64,000 bases of DNA from Hexactinellida sp. DTS-2022. Taxonomy: Eukaryota > Porifera > Hexactinellida. The notes under the pieces are model-generated. The model worked only from the letters and a program-made list of their open reading frames with translations, had not been told where the DNA came from and made no database searches. Made by a program: the position numbers and the translations under genes. This document shows positions 49,801-59,500 of this stretch, piece after piece. The first letter of the stretch is position 1. Each line of letters begins with the position of its first letter. The DNA lies in the NCBI GenBank assembly GCA_028753945.1, contig JAPNXP010000012.1, positions 4,734,501 to 4,798,500 on the forward strand. Direction: 5' to 3'.

Positions 49801-52190
49801 ACGAAGATCAATTCATTCAATCCGCTGTTAGGATCATCATAGTAGAGCAGTTTTCCTGCTTTGTGTAGGAAATTGATAGCTTTTATGATCTCACTCTTGC
49901 CCACCAAATCTGATATTGACCAAGTTTCAATCCTTGTGTGGAAATCTTTGAGCGTGAGAATGGGACTCTTCTTCTGTTTCCTGAGCTCTTTGTCCAGTGA
50001 GGTGATCTTCTTGTCCAGAGTGATATAGTACTGAGGCACTTTTGTACCGAATATGTTGTCTTCGTTTTTGGAGGATTGAGATTTCATTTTAAGCGCCGTT
50101 TGATGTATCGCCTCTTTCAGTTCGTATATGAACTCCAATTTACTGGGCAGACAGCTCACGCATAGAATCTTCTCGATATTCAACGTTCGATATTTCTGCA
50201 CATTTTCTGATAACAACTCCAACAGCCGTCCAGCCTCTTCTCTGTCAGTCAACATATCCAAATGTGTTGCCACTATAATTAGCGTTGCTCTAGGTGTCCT
50301 AGCCTTTATGTTGTCCAACCAGGGCATCAGCTCTTCTATTCCCTTCTCCCCGTGAGTCAAGTTCCAAACCAGCAAGTAGAGAGAGCCCTGACTGAGGAAG
50401 CACTGGTGGGCAGCGTAGTACTCTTCTTGGCCTCCAAAGTCCCACATTATGTAGTGGATGCTCTTCTTGCTGAGCAATCCTGACGGATAAGTCCATTCGC
50501 TCATCTCAATACCCACCGTAGAAATATTGGTATCATCTCTGCTGTCCTTGAGTCTTCTCACGAGAGTTGTTTTTCCTCTGTTTTGCTTGCCTACTACGTA
50601 TATCTTGAGTTTGTTAAATTCTTGTGAGTTCTGGTATTTATGTTTGTAGTGCTGTATCAGAACGCTACTCACGATCCTCTTGTTGGTTGGGTCGTACGCG
50701 TGTTTCGGGAAATCTGTTGTATTCAATTCCGGTAGTCCGTCTAATCCTAGAATGATCAACTTTTCTAACTTTCCTAAGCTCAAGGGGAGAGTGAACAGTC
50801 CTGTGTTATACCCGATATCTAGGAAGTAGAGCGTGGTCATGTTAGTGACGCAGTCAGGCAGCCTACTCAGCTTGTTGTAGGACAAGTTCAAGTTTTGGAC
50901 GTTAGGGAGAATCAGTCCGTCTGGAAGGAATAGTATTTTGTTTCCAGACAGATTCAGTTTTTTGAGTGCATTAGAAGCGATGGCAGGACGCAAGCTGGTG
51001 AGTTGGTTCTCTGACAAGTCGAGTTCTTCAAGGCTGGCGAGAGAGCTGAGGATTAGCGGGTTTATATAGTCCAATCTATTTCTACTCAAGTTTAAAAATA
51101 CTAAGTTTTGACAAGTACATATGTTATCGTTCAGTTTTCTCAATTGATTACAGGCCAAGTCCAAGTCTTCTACCCACGCAACTTTCTGCAACACGTTTAC
51201 TTCCAAATCTTCGATTTTTAGCCCTTCCCAGCATATCTTCTTTGTTTTCTGATTGCAATCTATGTTCAATAACAGTTCTAGTACAGCTGCGCTATTCCGT
51301 TTCTTCCTCGCGAGCATCATTGGAATGATCCTGTCTATGTCTGGCTTAACTGTAGGGAGACTCCGCTTCAGCAGCTTCTCCTCCTGAGGGGAGATGGCGC
51401 CACTGTGGTTAGATACGAGAGAGCTATCTGACGACAGGATGCTGCGAATCAAGTTTATTTTGTTCTCGGAAGCAGCTAGACAGAGGAACAGATACGCGAC
51501 CATCTCTAGGTTGTCTCTCATGTCCGCTCTCTCGATCAGCTCGCTGTAGCTGTGCACCGGCGAGAAGAGGAGTATCTTGCGCATGTGTCGGATCTTCGAG
51601 CTGTCCACGCAGTCCAGCAGACACCGTCTGTAGTCCTCTGGGAGGATGGGGTTGGGTTTGTATCTGCTCGCGTTGATGAGCACATTGTTGATCTCCTCAG
51701 TCTCTGTCTCTTTGCACGCCCGCTTCAGTTGCTCCCCCATCAACAGGTTTATGATCCTATTGCTCTTCTTATCAACAGCGAGGTCCAGTGGGGTTCTATT
51801 GTAGTTGTCCTTAACCTCTATTTTAGCCCCGTTTTTAATTAGAATCTCTACACACGCGTCGTGTTTCTGCACTGTAGCCAGATGCAGGGGCGTGTACCTG
51901 TTGCTGCAACGCACGTCAGGATCTGCTCCCTCCTTCAAAAGCAACTTGGCTATGTCGCTGTGTCCCCCCACACAAGCCTCGTGTAGGGGGGTGTATCCAA
52001 ACACCCCAGTTCCATACTTAAAGTAAGGCTGGAGTTTTATACCCTGACTTATTAGATCCACTATTTCGAAATATCTACCCTCTCGACACCAGCGATGGAA
52101 CTTCCCTTTATCAAACGTCTTTGATAGGCGAGTGTGGACAAAGCATTCTTTCTGTTTTCCCGTGTCTTGTTCCTCTGTTGATCTCGACAT
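46893..52190 (-). CDS. LRRK-like Roco protein kinase, single exon, 1765 aa
   Basis: Multidomain GTPase-kinase of the Roco family, expected to act as a cytosolic signalling scaffold. Domains in order: ankyrin repeats about 63-150, leucine-rich repeats about 340-495, ROC GTPase about 527-700 (P-loop GKQNRGKTT 534-542, switch motif DFGGQEE 584-590, THLD 642-645), COR about 740-1090, kinase about 1119-1390, and a C-terminal 370-residue region that could be a divergent WD40 propeller. The kinase shows a GKGGYGFV glycine loop, VAIK lysine (K1145), FRDLKPSNVLV with D1248, DFG at 1271-1273 and an APE motif. The usual HRD histidine is phenylalanine; LRRK1/2 have tyrosine there, so this supports LRRK-type kinase. 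The long ARM region of LRRK2 is absent, as in LRRK1. All 5.3 kb are one open exon. Start ATG at 52,190. Confidence 0.93.
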   Translation of the reverse strand: MSRSTEEQDTGKQKECFVHTRLSKTFDKGKFHRWCREGRYFEIVDLISQGIKLQPYFKYGTGVFGYTPLHEACVGGHSDIAKLLLKEGADPDVRCSNRYTPLHLATVQKHDACVEILIKNGAKIEVKDNYNRTPLDLAVDKKSNRIINLLMGEQLKRACKETETEEINNVLINASRYKPNPILPEDYRRCLLDCVDSSKIRHMRKILLFSPVHSYSELIERADMRDNLEMVAYLFLCLAASENKINLIRSILSSDSSLVSNHSGAISPQEEKLLKRSLPTVKPDIDRIIPMMLARKKRNSAAVLELLLNIDCNQKTKKICWEGLKIEDLEVNVLQKVAWVEDLDLACNQLRKLNDNICTCQNLVFLNLSRNRLDYINPLILSSLASLEELDLSENQLTSLRPAIASNALKKLNLSGNKILFLPDGLILPNVQNLNLSYNKLSRLPDCVTNMTTLYFLDIGYNTGLFTLPLSLGKLEKLIILGLDGLPELNTTDFPKHAYDPTNKRIVSSVLIQHYKHKYQNSQEFNKLKIYVVGKQNRGKTTLVRRLKDSRDDTNISTVGIEMSEWTYPSGLLSKKSIHYIMWDFGGQEEYYAAHQCFLSQGSLYLLVWNLTHGEKGIEELMPWLDNIKARTPRATLIIVATHLDMLTDREEAGRLLELLSENVQKYRTLNIEKILCVSCLPSKLEFIYELKEAIHQTALKMKSQSSKNEDNIFGTKVPQYYITLDKKITSLDKELRKQKKSPILTLKDFHTRIETWSISDLVGKSEIIKAINFLHKAGKLLYYDDPNSGLNELIFVNPQWLCNMMANIITIKTKNPFVSNGLMEVRHFHNLFKGQGNEFPAEYFDSYLHLLEKFEIGLNIGGSVLLIPSLLPAERPCASIFSNLLSKPFYARVVLGVDLVPYGFWSRFISRMLHSVYELQEHIHYIKRGITDMIERDGWCNIEIVAPSSISQNVARSPVSTIITQSRKPHSYSNPIVLQLWRQGLFYDDGELSFLVESLKNSNLVVCEKQGVLILCSKGGEGCIKFGLIYDILLDLCTSWYPGVQLETFLLSEDVVHMKMNLNGINTTLPSIYSWFEDPSKKIHIAGKDYRIEELAPDLLLLDLPQKFMLNAQNFEFDFDKTLGKGGYGFVFVGKHKGKSVAIKTYHHTRNSPESKNEALCELRREAMVLKNLYHPCLIGFVGVLIKPHMSLVLEIAPMGSLCDLIKKSSDEGRPPFTRQLYYLIAMQVASGLDFLHTRPHPIIFRDLKPSNVLVVSIDPLEQVQVKLTDFGIAAYLQPSGYVGLEGTKGFQAPEILKYGGKVYYDHRVDIFSYGMLLYNLVSGSLPYSSVASVYIDSLVVDNVRPSLSIHVLNSALCFLESIIRLSWDEDPKVRPNARSIVELVSQTTFQSLMCVQRVASGHDVVFMSHNQNTICSVVRDPSGENTIQFRCIVSLKVTSVIESKHEVHCVNILNEHVWCISKRVQYGDFFLAIWEIQNEEYISAHRQLLPATCEYAQLTEHDKYVYAASREGVIFRFLKNREAIQRGELEVHLIYIEVSPLDTLLIVNDQQWCTSGFKVYIYEQYSLATSISYPLEREYSRFRDMILTSYRDEVWLSHLDEPLVSVFDTEMRKWKIDVDFERINKRFSELRGVTNFEITSMCSELDTVWVGLSNGIIVVLSALHKTFKTCVTPYSGPVYHLVSILGNGATRSEKALILSYGKNYSYNLAVSVMLNESCVGTQGEEAGALILWECQSSGEFKVMQRRAENKGHINEAIGTRCVY

Positions 52191-52683
52191 TAGTTTATGT
52201 TATCAACAAATAATTACTTACTGTTCCTATGACATGATTCACTGCCCTTTAGGATACGTGACCCCTTCACAATAAGCCTACTAGCTACTGTATCTGAATA
52301 GTGGATATCATTTGATATCATGTGGGGACACGAGTGATATAATCCTTATTTATTTATACGTATTTCATCTTTTCTACTTTTTCTATTTTACTAGAAGCTT
52401 CATATTACTCTCCTAGAGTTCTTTACTTCATTGTTATCTCACCCTATGTCAGCTAAATAAGTTAATTATTTATTTATTTAATTAAAAGGTGAATCAAGCA
52501 ATTGCCAATAAGCTCACCAGTGTATTATATCGCAAGCAATATTATGTATTGATTTATCGCAATAGAGTATGATATAACTGAACTCCAGTTAAATGAGTTC
52601 AAATAGCCGAACCTAATAATTACGATTTATCAACTCTATTTGGCGTCTGTCTTATTAATAATTAATATTCGTTGAATGCTAGC
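52191..52683. promoter_or_regulatory. Divergent intergenic region between LRRK-like and carboxypeptidase genes
   Basis: About 490 bases separate two start codons pointing outward, so both promoters should lie here. The sequence is AT-rich with TATTTATTTATTTAATTAAA near 52,465 and TTGATATCATGTGG near 52,312. I cannot assign a specific promoter element. An AACAG/TAAGT donor-like word upstream of the LRRK ATG hints at a possible 5' untranslated exon. Confidence 0.4.
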
Positions 52684-55362
52684 ATGAATATCGGAGTGTA
52701 CGCACTGATAATAACCGCAGTTATCCTCCTCCCCCAATCCCACACCAGCTTTCCCACCGATCACTACTACTCCCACTCAGAACTCGGCCAGCTGCTGATT
52801 CTGCTGAGCAACTCAGACCAGTGCAGGGACATCTCACAGCTGTTCTCAGTCGGCCAGTCAGTGCATGGGCGGGACCTGTGGGTGATGAGACTCACGCACT
52901 GCGCGCACATGGATCCCACCATGGACGGGTTCCCTGGCCGCCCCAGATTCAAGTACATTGCGAATATGCACGGAGATGAGACGGTCGGCAGGCAGATTCT
53001 GATATACTTAATTCAGCTGATCTGCGAGACGCACCTGACGGACCCGCGCATCGCCTGGCTGATCCACAGCACGGACATATACATAATGCCCTCCATGAAC
53101 CCAGACGGGTTCGAGGGTTCCTCCGAGGGCCAGTGCGAAGGGGGGCACCGGAACAACGCCGACGGGGTGGACCTCAACCGAAACTTTCCCGACCAGTTCG
53201 TGGTGAATCGAGTGTTGCTCATAGAGCCCGAGACGCAGGCATTGATGCACTGGATCACGAGCGGACACTTTGTGCTCTCCGCTAACCTGCACGGGGGCGC
53301 TGTCGTGGCCAGCTACGCCTACGACGACAGCGCGACCCTGATGGGGGTTGGCGTCTACAGCGGGGCTCCGGACGACGCGACCTTCCGACTGGTGGCGCGC
53401 AGCTACGCACAGGCGCACGCCAGCATGTCTGCCCCGGGGGACCGGTGTCTGCCCGGGGAGAGCTTTGCGGGGGGCATAACCAACGGCGCGCACTGGTACC
53501 AGCTGGTGGGGGGCATGCAGGACTACAACTACGCGGTCGGCGGCTGCATGGAGATAACGATAGAGCTCTCCTGCTGCAAGTACCCCGCGGCACACACCCT
53601 GACGGGCCACTGGGAGGACAACAGAGAGGCGCTCATAACGTACGTAGAGCAGACGCAGATAGGGGTGCGGGGGTTCGTGAGGGACCAGGAGGGCCACGAG
53701 ATTGTGGGCGCTGTCATTGCCGTGTCTGGGATAGACTACAACGTGACGTCATATGTCTACGGGGACTATTGGCGCCTCTTGTCAACGGGCACGTACAACA
53801 TCACAGCTTCACACAAGGACTTCGATTATCTTTCGGTACTCAACGTTATTGTCCCAACTGGACCAGGGATAGAAGTAAACTTCACCCTCTACCCGCCCTC
53901 TCAGAACTCGCCGATAAACGATACGAACACCAACATGGCGTTGGACAATATTCCGCCCGTGATAGCAGAGAGCGCCCCTCACGACTTCAACTACCACGAC
54001 TACAACTCCCTCAAGGACTACCTAGCCTACTACCACAGCAAGTGCAGCAACATAACCAGCTTCTACTCAATCGGGAACTCCGTGCAGAACCGCGGTCTCT
54101 ACGTCATAGAGTTCTCCGAGAACCCGGGCGAGCACGAGTTGGGAGAGCCCGAGTTTAAATACGTCGCTAACCTCCGAGGCGACGACGCGATCGGGCGGGA
54201 GCTGCTGCTGCTGCTGGTGCAGCGGCTCTGCGAGGGGTACCTGTCTGACCCGGAGATAACACAGCTGATCAGAACCACGCGCATACACATCCTCCCCTCT
54301 GTAAACCCGGACGGATTCGAGAAGGCTTTCAACGAGTACAAGCAGATGGGGGAGATCAGCTACGACTTCAGTGATGCGCAGAACAACGTTAAGGGCGTCA
54401 ACCTGATGACCGACCTGAACCCAGAGAAGGACTTCCGACACCAGCCCGAGACCCGGGCCATGCTGGACTGGCTCAAGAGCACCCCCTTCAGCCTCTCGGG
54501 CATCCTCAGGGGCGGGAACCCGTTCGCAGTCAGCTACCCGCTCTACTGGTTCGCTAACGACGGGTACCCCAACACGGACTACGACGATGCGTTCCAGCAC
54601 CTGGCGTCCGTCTACGTGGAGGGAGTGACGTCAGCGGGGAGGCTGAACAACTGCGACAACAGCGACAAGACCTCTCCGCTCGACTGGGTCGCCAACGGCT
54701 ACAAGTGGTCCCCCAACAAGAACACCCTGCCCGACTACGAGTACCTCTACAATCTCTGTTTCGAGCTCACGATTGACGTCAGCTGTCTGCACTTTCCCTC
54801 CGAGAAAGACATACAGGGGATTTGGGGCGCGCACGCCCGGTCGCTGGTCGGGTTTATCTCGGCCGCGCAGAGCGGAATATCCGGGGTTATTCTGGACAGG
54901 GACGCTAGGCCCATCTACAACGCCTCGGTGCAGATAGCGGGGCGGAGCAAGTTCTTCTCGACAACGGAGCTGGGCGAGTTCTGGATCCTGGTGCCGCCCG
55001 GCGACTACATGCTCATCGTGGGACATCTCTACTACCACACCAAGGCTGCCAACGTCACGCTAAGGACAGGCGCAGGGAGCTTCGCAAACATCACGCTGGA
55101 CTCCCGACACGTGACTCAGAACTCGAATGACCACGCGCTCCTCGCGACTCTTCTCGCCCTGACAATCGCGCTTATTCTGCTCGTGTACATCGCCCTCTGC
55201 ATGCTATGGCTCTATTACTTCTTCTTCGTTTCTATTTACAGCTGGAGACACCCGAAGCTAGCGCGTGTCAGGCGTGAAATTTCGCGAATGAAGAACAAGA
55301 CCACTCGCAAAGACGGGTTTCACCGCATTACAGCATCTGCATCTGACTCTGAAACTGATTGA
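52684..55362 (+). CDS. Carboxypeptidase D-like membrane protein with two M14 domains, 892 aa
   Basis: Secretory-pathway or cell-surface metallocarboxypeptidase removing C-terminal residues from peptides. Signal peptide at residues 1-24 (NIGVYALIITAVILL). Domain 1 is complete: HGDETVGRQ zinc ligands H96 and E99, DLNRNFPD with N165/R166, NLHGG with H204, DYNY, and catalytic E294 in ITIELSCCKYP, each followed by a transthyretin-like module. Domain 2, from about residue 415, repeats the fold but has lost the catalysts: RGDDAIGRE replaces HGDE, ILRGG replaces LHGG, the DLNRNF box is gone and FELTIDVSC has Asp for the catalytic Glu. It is therefore probably non-enzymatic, like the third domain of vertebrate carboxypeptidase D. 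A membrane segment at about 822-858 and a 40-residue basic tail end the protein. The ATG at 52,684 is used; the TTG four codons upstream is not a start. Single exon. Confidence 0.92.
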   Translation: MNIGVYALIITAVILLPQSHTSFPTDHYYSHSELGQLLILLSNSDQCRDISQLFSVGQSVHGRDLWVMRLTHCAHMDPTMDGFPGRPRFKYIANMHGDETVGRQILIYLIQLICETHLTDPRIAWLIHSTDIYIMPSMNPDGFEGSSEGQCEGGHRNNADGVDLNRNFPDQFVVNRVLLIEPETQALMHWITSGHFVLSANLHGGAVVASYAYDDSATLMGVGVYSGAPDDATFRLVARSYAQAHASMSAPGDRCLPGESFAGGITNGAHWYQLVGGMQDYNYAVGGCMEITIELSCCKYPAAHTLTGHWEDNREALITYVEQTQIGVRGFVRDQEGHEIVGAVIAVSGIDYNVTSYVYGDYWRLLSTGTYNITASHKDFDYLSVLNVIVPTGPGIEVNFTLYPPSQNSPINDTNTNMALDNIPPVIAESAPHDFNYHDYNSLKDYLAYYHSKCSNITSFYSIGNSVQNRGLYVIEFSENPGEHELGEPEFKYVANLRGDDAIGRELLLLLVQRLCEGYLSDPEITQLIRTTRIHILPSVNPDGFEKAFNEYKQMGEISYDFSDAQNNVKGVNLMTDLNPEKDFRHQPETRAMLDWLKSTPFSLSGILRGGNPFAVSYPLYWFANDGYPNTDYDDAFQHLASVYVEGVTSAGRLNNCDNSDKTSPLDWVANGYKWSPNKNTLPDYEYLYNLCFELTIDVSCLHFPSEKDIQGIWGAHARSLVGFISAAQSGISGVILDRDARPIYNASVQIAGRSKFFSTTELGEFWILVPPGDYMLIVGHLYYHTKAANVTLRTGAGSFANITLDSRHVTQNSNDHALLATLLALTIALILLVYIALCMLWLYYFFFVSIYSWRHPKLARVRREISRMKNKTTRKDGFHRITASASDSETD

Positions 55363-55686
55363 ATTCATTAAAACCCAATTAGCTAGCATTCAGCTAATGA
55401 GGGGTGTCAGTACTAACTCAACATTTTATTTATTTCTGTGGTTACTCTTCCATCTCTATAAGGTATGCAGTAACTGGTTCCTCTTTACTTTGTAGCTATA
55501 TTACTTTGTTTATATGTTAATTCTCCTTGTTATAAAGCTAGATACTCCATTGAGTCTATAGAAAGAAACACATTATTATGGCACACTGCAGAGTTATTTG
55601 CAGAGTAATATTGGTATACCCTATAGACTATTCTAGAACCTCTACCTACTATTTAAATACATTAACTAACTAGCTTATATAGATAT
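55363..55686. other. Intergenic spacer
   Basis: AT-rich, with no open frame of interest. Holds the 3' end of the carboxypeptidase gene and the presumed promoter of the next gene. No repeat copies of the H or dyad type are present. Confidence 0.4.
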
Positions 55687-56271
55687 ATGGCGCTACAAGG
55701 AGCTCAGCACAGAAACGATTTATTCCCCGCTAGGATCCGAGGCTGCAAGCGTAGGTTCAGTCAGAAGGAAGATCAGAGTGAGTCATGGTTGCCTGCCAAG
55801 ATTCCTGTTACGGAGCGCGATATGAGCTCTCGTCTCTACAGCCTCTCACTCGACCAGATCGACATTTCTCACTTCCTCCTCTACCCGCATTCTACCCCCG
55901 CACAGCAATGCCCTCCCCCGATTAACCCAGTGACCGTGCAGCCAGCTCCCGCTAGCACATGTCCACAGGCAAGCGGAGACTCTTCTGATGAGGAGGCAGA
56001 TCCTGTGGAGACAGGGGAGCTCTTGACCCAGGAGCTGCTACGAGTCGCCATTAACAAAACAACAGAGATTCTACCGCGGGACATCCTCGAGTCTATAATT
56101 AACACGTATCCCAGTCCCTCCTGTACGGCCGTGGCTCTCTGGCGGCCTATTGACCGGACGCTGCGCCTGGCAGACCTGTCAGAGTCAGACGCAGAGGAGA
56201 CAGACACAGACGATGTAGACAGAAGTGAGGAGTTCTATGATGAAGTAATGGATATTGATTCTGCTGTCTAA
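55687..56271 (+). CDS. Unrecognised acidic 194-aa protein
   Basis: An intact frame with coding-like GC and codon use, unlike the AT-rich flanks, which is the main reason to call it a gene. The N-terminal 45 residues are basic (ARIRGCKRRFSQKEDQ). A hydrophobic-aromatic patch SRLYSLSLDQIDISHFLLYP follows at about 47-66, then a Pro-rich linker, an acidic stretch SSDEEADPVETGE, a helical segment LLTQELLRVAINKTTEILP, and a strongly acidic C-terminus (ESDAEETDTDDVDRSEEF). There is no signal peptide or membrane segment. Acidic tracts next to a short helix would fit a nuclear adaptor or chromatin-associated protein, but that is a guess. I do not recognise a family. Confidence 0.65.
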   Translation: MALQGAQHRNDLFPARIRGCKRRFSQKEDQSESWLPAKIPVTERDMSSRLYSLSLDQIDISHFLLYPHSTPAQQCPPPINPVTVQPAPASTCPQASGDSSDEEADPVETGELLTQELLRVAINKTTEILPRDILESIINTYPSPSCTAVALWRPIDRTLRLADLSESDAEETDTDDVDRSEEFYDEVMDIDSAV

Positions 56272-56539
56272 TTCTGTTGTTTGGTTGTTGTACTGCATTA
56301 GTTTAATTACATTATTGATCTCCTTATATATTATTGTGAAAGTCACTTTATAGCGAACAGATATTATACTATCAAGTACAGTATAACAACTTACGTTATA
56401 CGTAATATTGCCATACAAATGAAACTACAGGTGTGGAAGTAGGCAATTAATAGTTTAATACTTAAACCAAACATTACATGTTATGCGTCTGAAAACTTTA
56501 ATTACAATACTAACATTGCTTCCTCTAATTCGTTGGTAG
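56272..56539. other. Intergenic spacer before the cadherin gene
   Basis: AT-rich, no gene seen. It should contain the cadherin promoter. The cadherin ATG is immediately preceded by GTTGGTAG, which could be a splice acceptor. Confidence 0.4.
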
Positions 56540-59500
56540 ATGCTGTCAATTAGATTTGTTATTATTCTACTATCACTTGTACCCATTTGTGTATATACAG
56601 GTAAGTTTCTATTTAATACTCTGTTTTGATTCAAATAATGTTATTCGTTCTTTTCACAGATATCGGCAACTTTTCTCCCAATCTATACCTATCTACATTT
56701 CCTGAGAACCAGCCCATTGGTACTACAGTACTACAGCTATACCTACAGACGTATAATTCCTCTCTTGAGTCTGTCTCTCTAAGAGGTCGCCTACACGCCC
56801 ATTTCCTATTAGCGAGTGACCTTGTTATCCATAGTGCGACTGTACTGGACAGAGAGAGGACTGCTCACTACCAGCTGACTGCAGTGGCTCTCTACAACAA
56901 CAGCGAGATAGCCACTGCTAACGTCAGTATTAGCATTGAGGATATTAATGACAACGCGCCTTACTGCAACGCCAGTTCCTACACAGTTGAGGTTTATGAG
57001 AACTCTATAGCGGATAGCCTGTTAGCAGTGCACTGCTGGGACAGAGATGTGGGCATCAATGCTAGTCTGCACTACCAGCTACAGGTGTGTACCATGGATA
57101 CTTAGTTACCAGCTGATTGTTATTCGTATCTCACTAGAACAACTACTCTGCATTCTCTATTAACTCCACTGGCAGCCTGCGTCTCTCCCAGCCGCTGGAC
57201 TACGAGCAGTTCCCAGACGGGATTATATTGCAGCTCTCGGTTAGCGATCAGGGAGCCGTCCCTCTCTCTTCTCGGGTGTACGTGTTCGTGGCTATTCTCG
57301 CTGTTAACGAGTTCGCCCCGCAGTTCTCCGACGCAACAATGATTCTCAGAATATCTGAGCACACCAAGCCGGGCAGTCGCATTATCAAGGTTAGCTCATA
57401 CTATCCTCTAAAGACTAGAATATTGTATTATGTTGTATTGACAAGAGTGAGATAGCTAGACAGAAGTTCCTCCCCCTCTCTAACATCCCTGGTTGCTACC
57501 AGTCCCACCACTCGCATGTCCCCGCTGCCCCCCGGTCCGTAGTCCACCCACGGCAGCAGTCTCTGCTCATCAGCTGGCATAGCGCCCGCCCTCACACTCA
57601 TCTCTACGTACTCCACGTTAGCCGGTCTCTCCTCCGACTGGTTGTTGACCCTCTGTCCCAGAGACAAGGGGTTAGCGAGGCTTCCCCCCATCCAGCTCAG
57701 GTCGCACCTCAGACGCCCCCCCACCCGCCCCCTGTTGGCGCAGGACCTGTACACGAGTCCCGAGAGCCCCGCGCTCTTTCCGTCCAGGAACATTCCATCG
57801 CACCGCCGCAGTAGGTATGGGTTCCTGAGCGACACCAGCAGGAGAGGCTCGAACGGCAGGTACACGGTCCCCGGGTATATGGCCACCAGGGCCCCCTCGG
57901 GCGCCCGTCCCGCTGTCACGAACACCCCGGAGCCCCCACTGGCCGCGCTCTCTCTCCTCTCGCAGACAAACCCGAAGCAACGTCTCATCGCCTCTCTCCC
58001 GCTGCTGGCTCTGTCTGTGTGCGCGTAGCAACCAGGTGGGGTCGTAGCTATGCGGGAGACCAGCTCGCGGAGTCTGGCCACGTGCTCCGAAGTGTCGCTT
58101 TGGAATGTGGTGACTGCGATGCGGCGCGAGTGCCAGTTCAGGAACAGCCAGGGGACGAACCTGTGCTTGTATCGGGACCACGCCTCCTTAACCTTACTCA
58201 TGTCTCCTCTCTGTTAGATCGAGTCTAGCATCCTATCTGTAACATTACACTCTAGTTATATAAGAAAACTACTCATAAGTGCCCGTAGATATCAGCCTCG
58301 GATATGGACTCGGGCAGAGGGGGGGACCTGTTCTACTTCCTCTCCGTGCCAGAGGAGGGTCTCTTCCATCTGGACCTCTACTCGGGGGCGCTCTATCTGC
58401 TCAGGAGTCTGGACTACGAGAGCACCACTGCCTACTCACTCCTCGTAACAGCCTCCAACTCCCCACTGGCGGGATCAGCTGACTCCCTCAACTCATCAGC
58501 TGTGTTGGAGCTGACGATACTAGACATTGTGGAGGACCTGAGATTCGATAGCGATCTTGCGTTGGTTGCGGTGTCTGAGGATGTGCAGACCGGATATCAG
58601 GTATTCAGCAGCTTACTACGCCTGCTAGATTGCTAATCAGCTGACCCCTCCCCACAGATAGCCGTCCTAACGTGTGTGACTAGCAGTGCCTCCAGTACAG
58701 ACATTACCTACTCATTTGCCAGCTCCTCTGTGTCTCGTATCTTCAGCATAGACGCCACCTCTGGGGCGGTGACAACAATATCTGCTCTGAACTACGAGAA
58801 CCAGTCCAGCTACGAGCTCCCTGTCTCCTGCGGCTGCTGCTCCTCGCCCTCCCTGCGGGCCCACGCCTCTCTCTTCCTCTCCCTCTCTGACGTCAACGAG
58901 TTCCCGCCCGTCTTCTCCCCCTCCGAGTACCAGCTGGCACTGGGCGAGCAGACGGGGCCGGGAACAGCTGTTCTCCAGCTGAGCGCCGCGGACCGAGACT
59001 CGGGCAGCTACGGACGGGTCCACTACAGACTGCTCTCCCACGAACAGACCTTCTATCTACACCCCAGCACTGGTAAGATGGAATGCTGATTACGATACAC
59101 AACTCGCCACAAATGATTTATTTAATATTTTAAGAAAACAAAGGCAGTTTGGCTTCTAATGATAATCCAACTTGTTTTAAGGGTGCTCTGTACTGATATT
59201 TTGACACCCGACGACCTAATGTTTTTATAGCGTTTTTGGATAGTACTAATATATCTAAGATATCCCTGAAAATATTAGAGTTCTACTATGTATATATCCT
59301 TAGTTATGAACTAGACAATGTCAATATAGGCCTAATTCATACTAGCCAAATATTTACAAAAAATTTTTATGTTAGTTTTTAGCGCGAAACATGTCAATTA
59401 TAAAATATACCTGAGTCAATACTCAATGTTTTAAATCGAACCGAAATATGCTTTTTCTTTAATCTACTCTATGTTATTGTCATTTTTGTGAAATTGGTCA

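Noticed and set aside
52672..52683. Earlier start for the carboxypeptidase giving MNAS before MNIG
   Set aside because: The upstream codon is TTG; the first ATG is at 52,684 and begins a normal signal peptide.
53008..53697. 229-codon minus-strand open frame opposite the carboxypeptidase
   Set aside because: A GC-rich shadow of the sense gene. The sense frame has all family motifs; the antisense product is low-complexity Arg/Val/Pro sequence.
57642..58028. 128-codon plus-strand frame inside cadherin intron 3
   Set aside because: Lies opposite the SETD9 coding sequence, which shows clear family motifs. The plus-strand product is an Arg/Pro/Leu-rich shadow.
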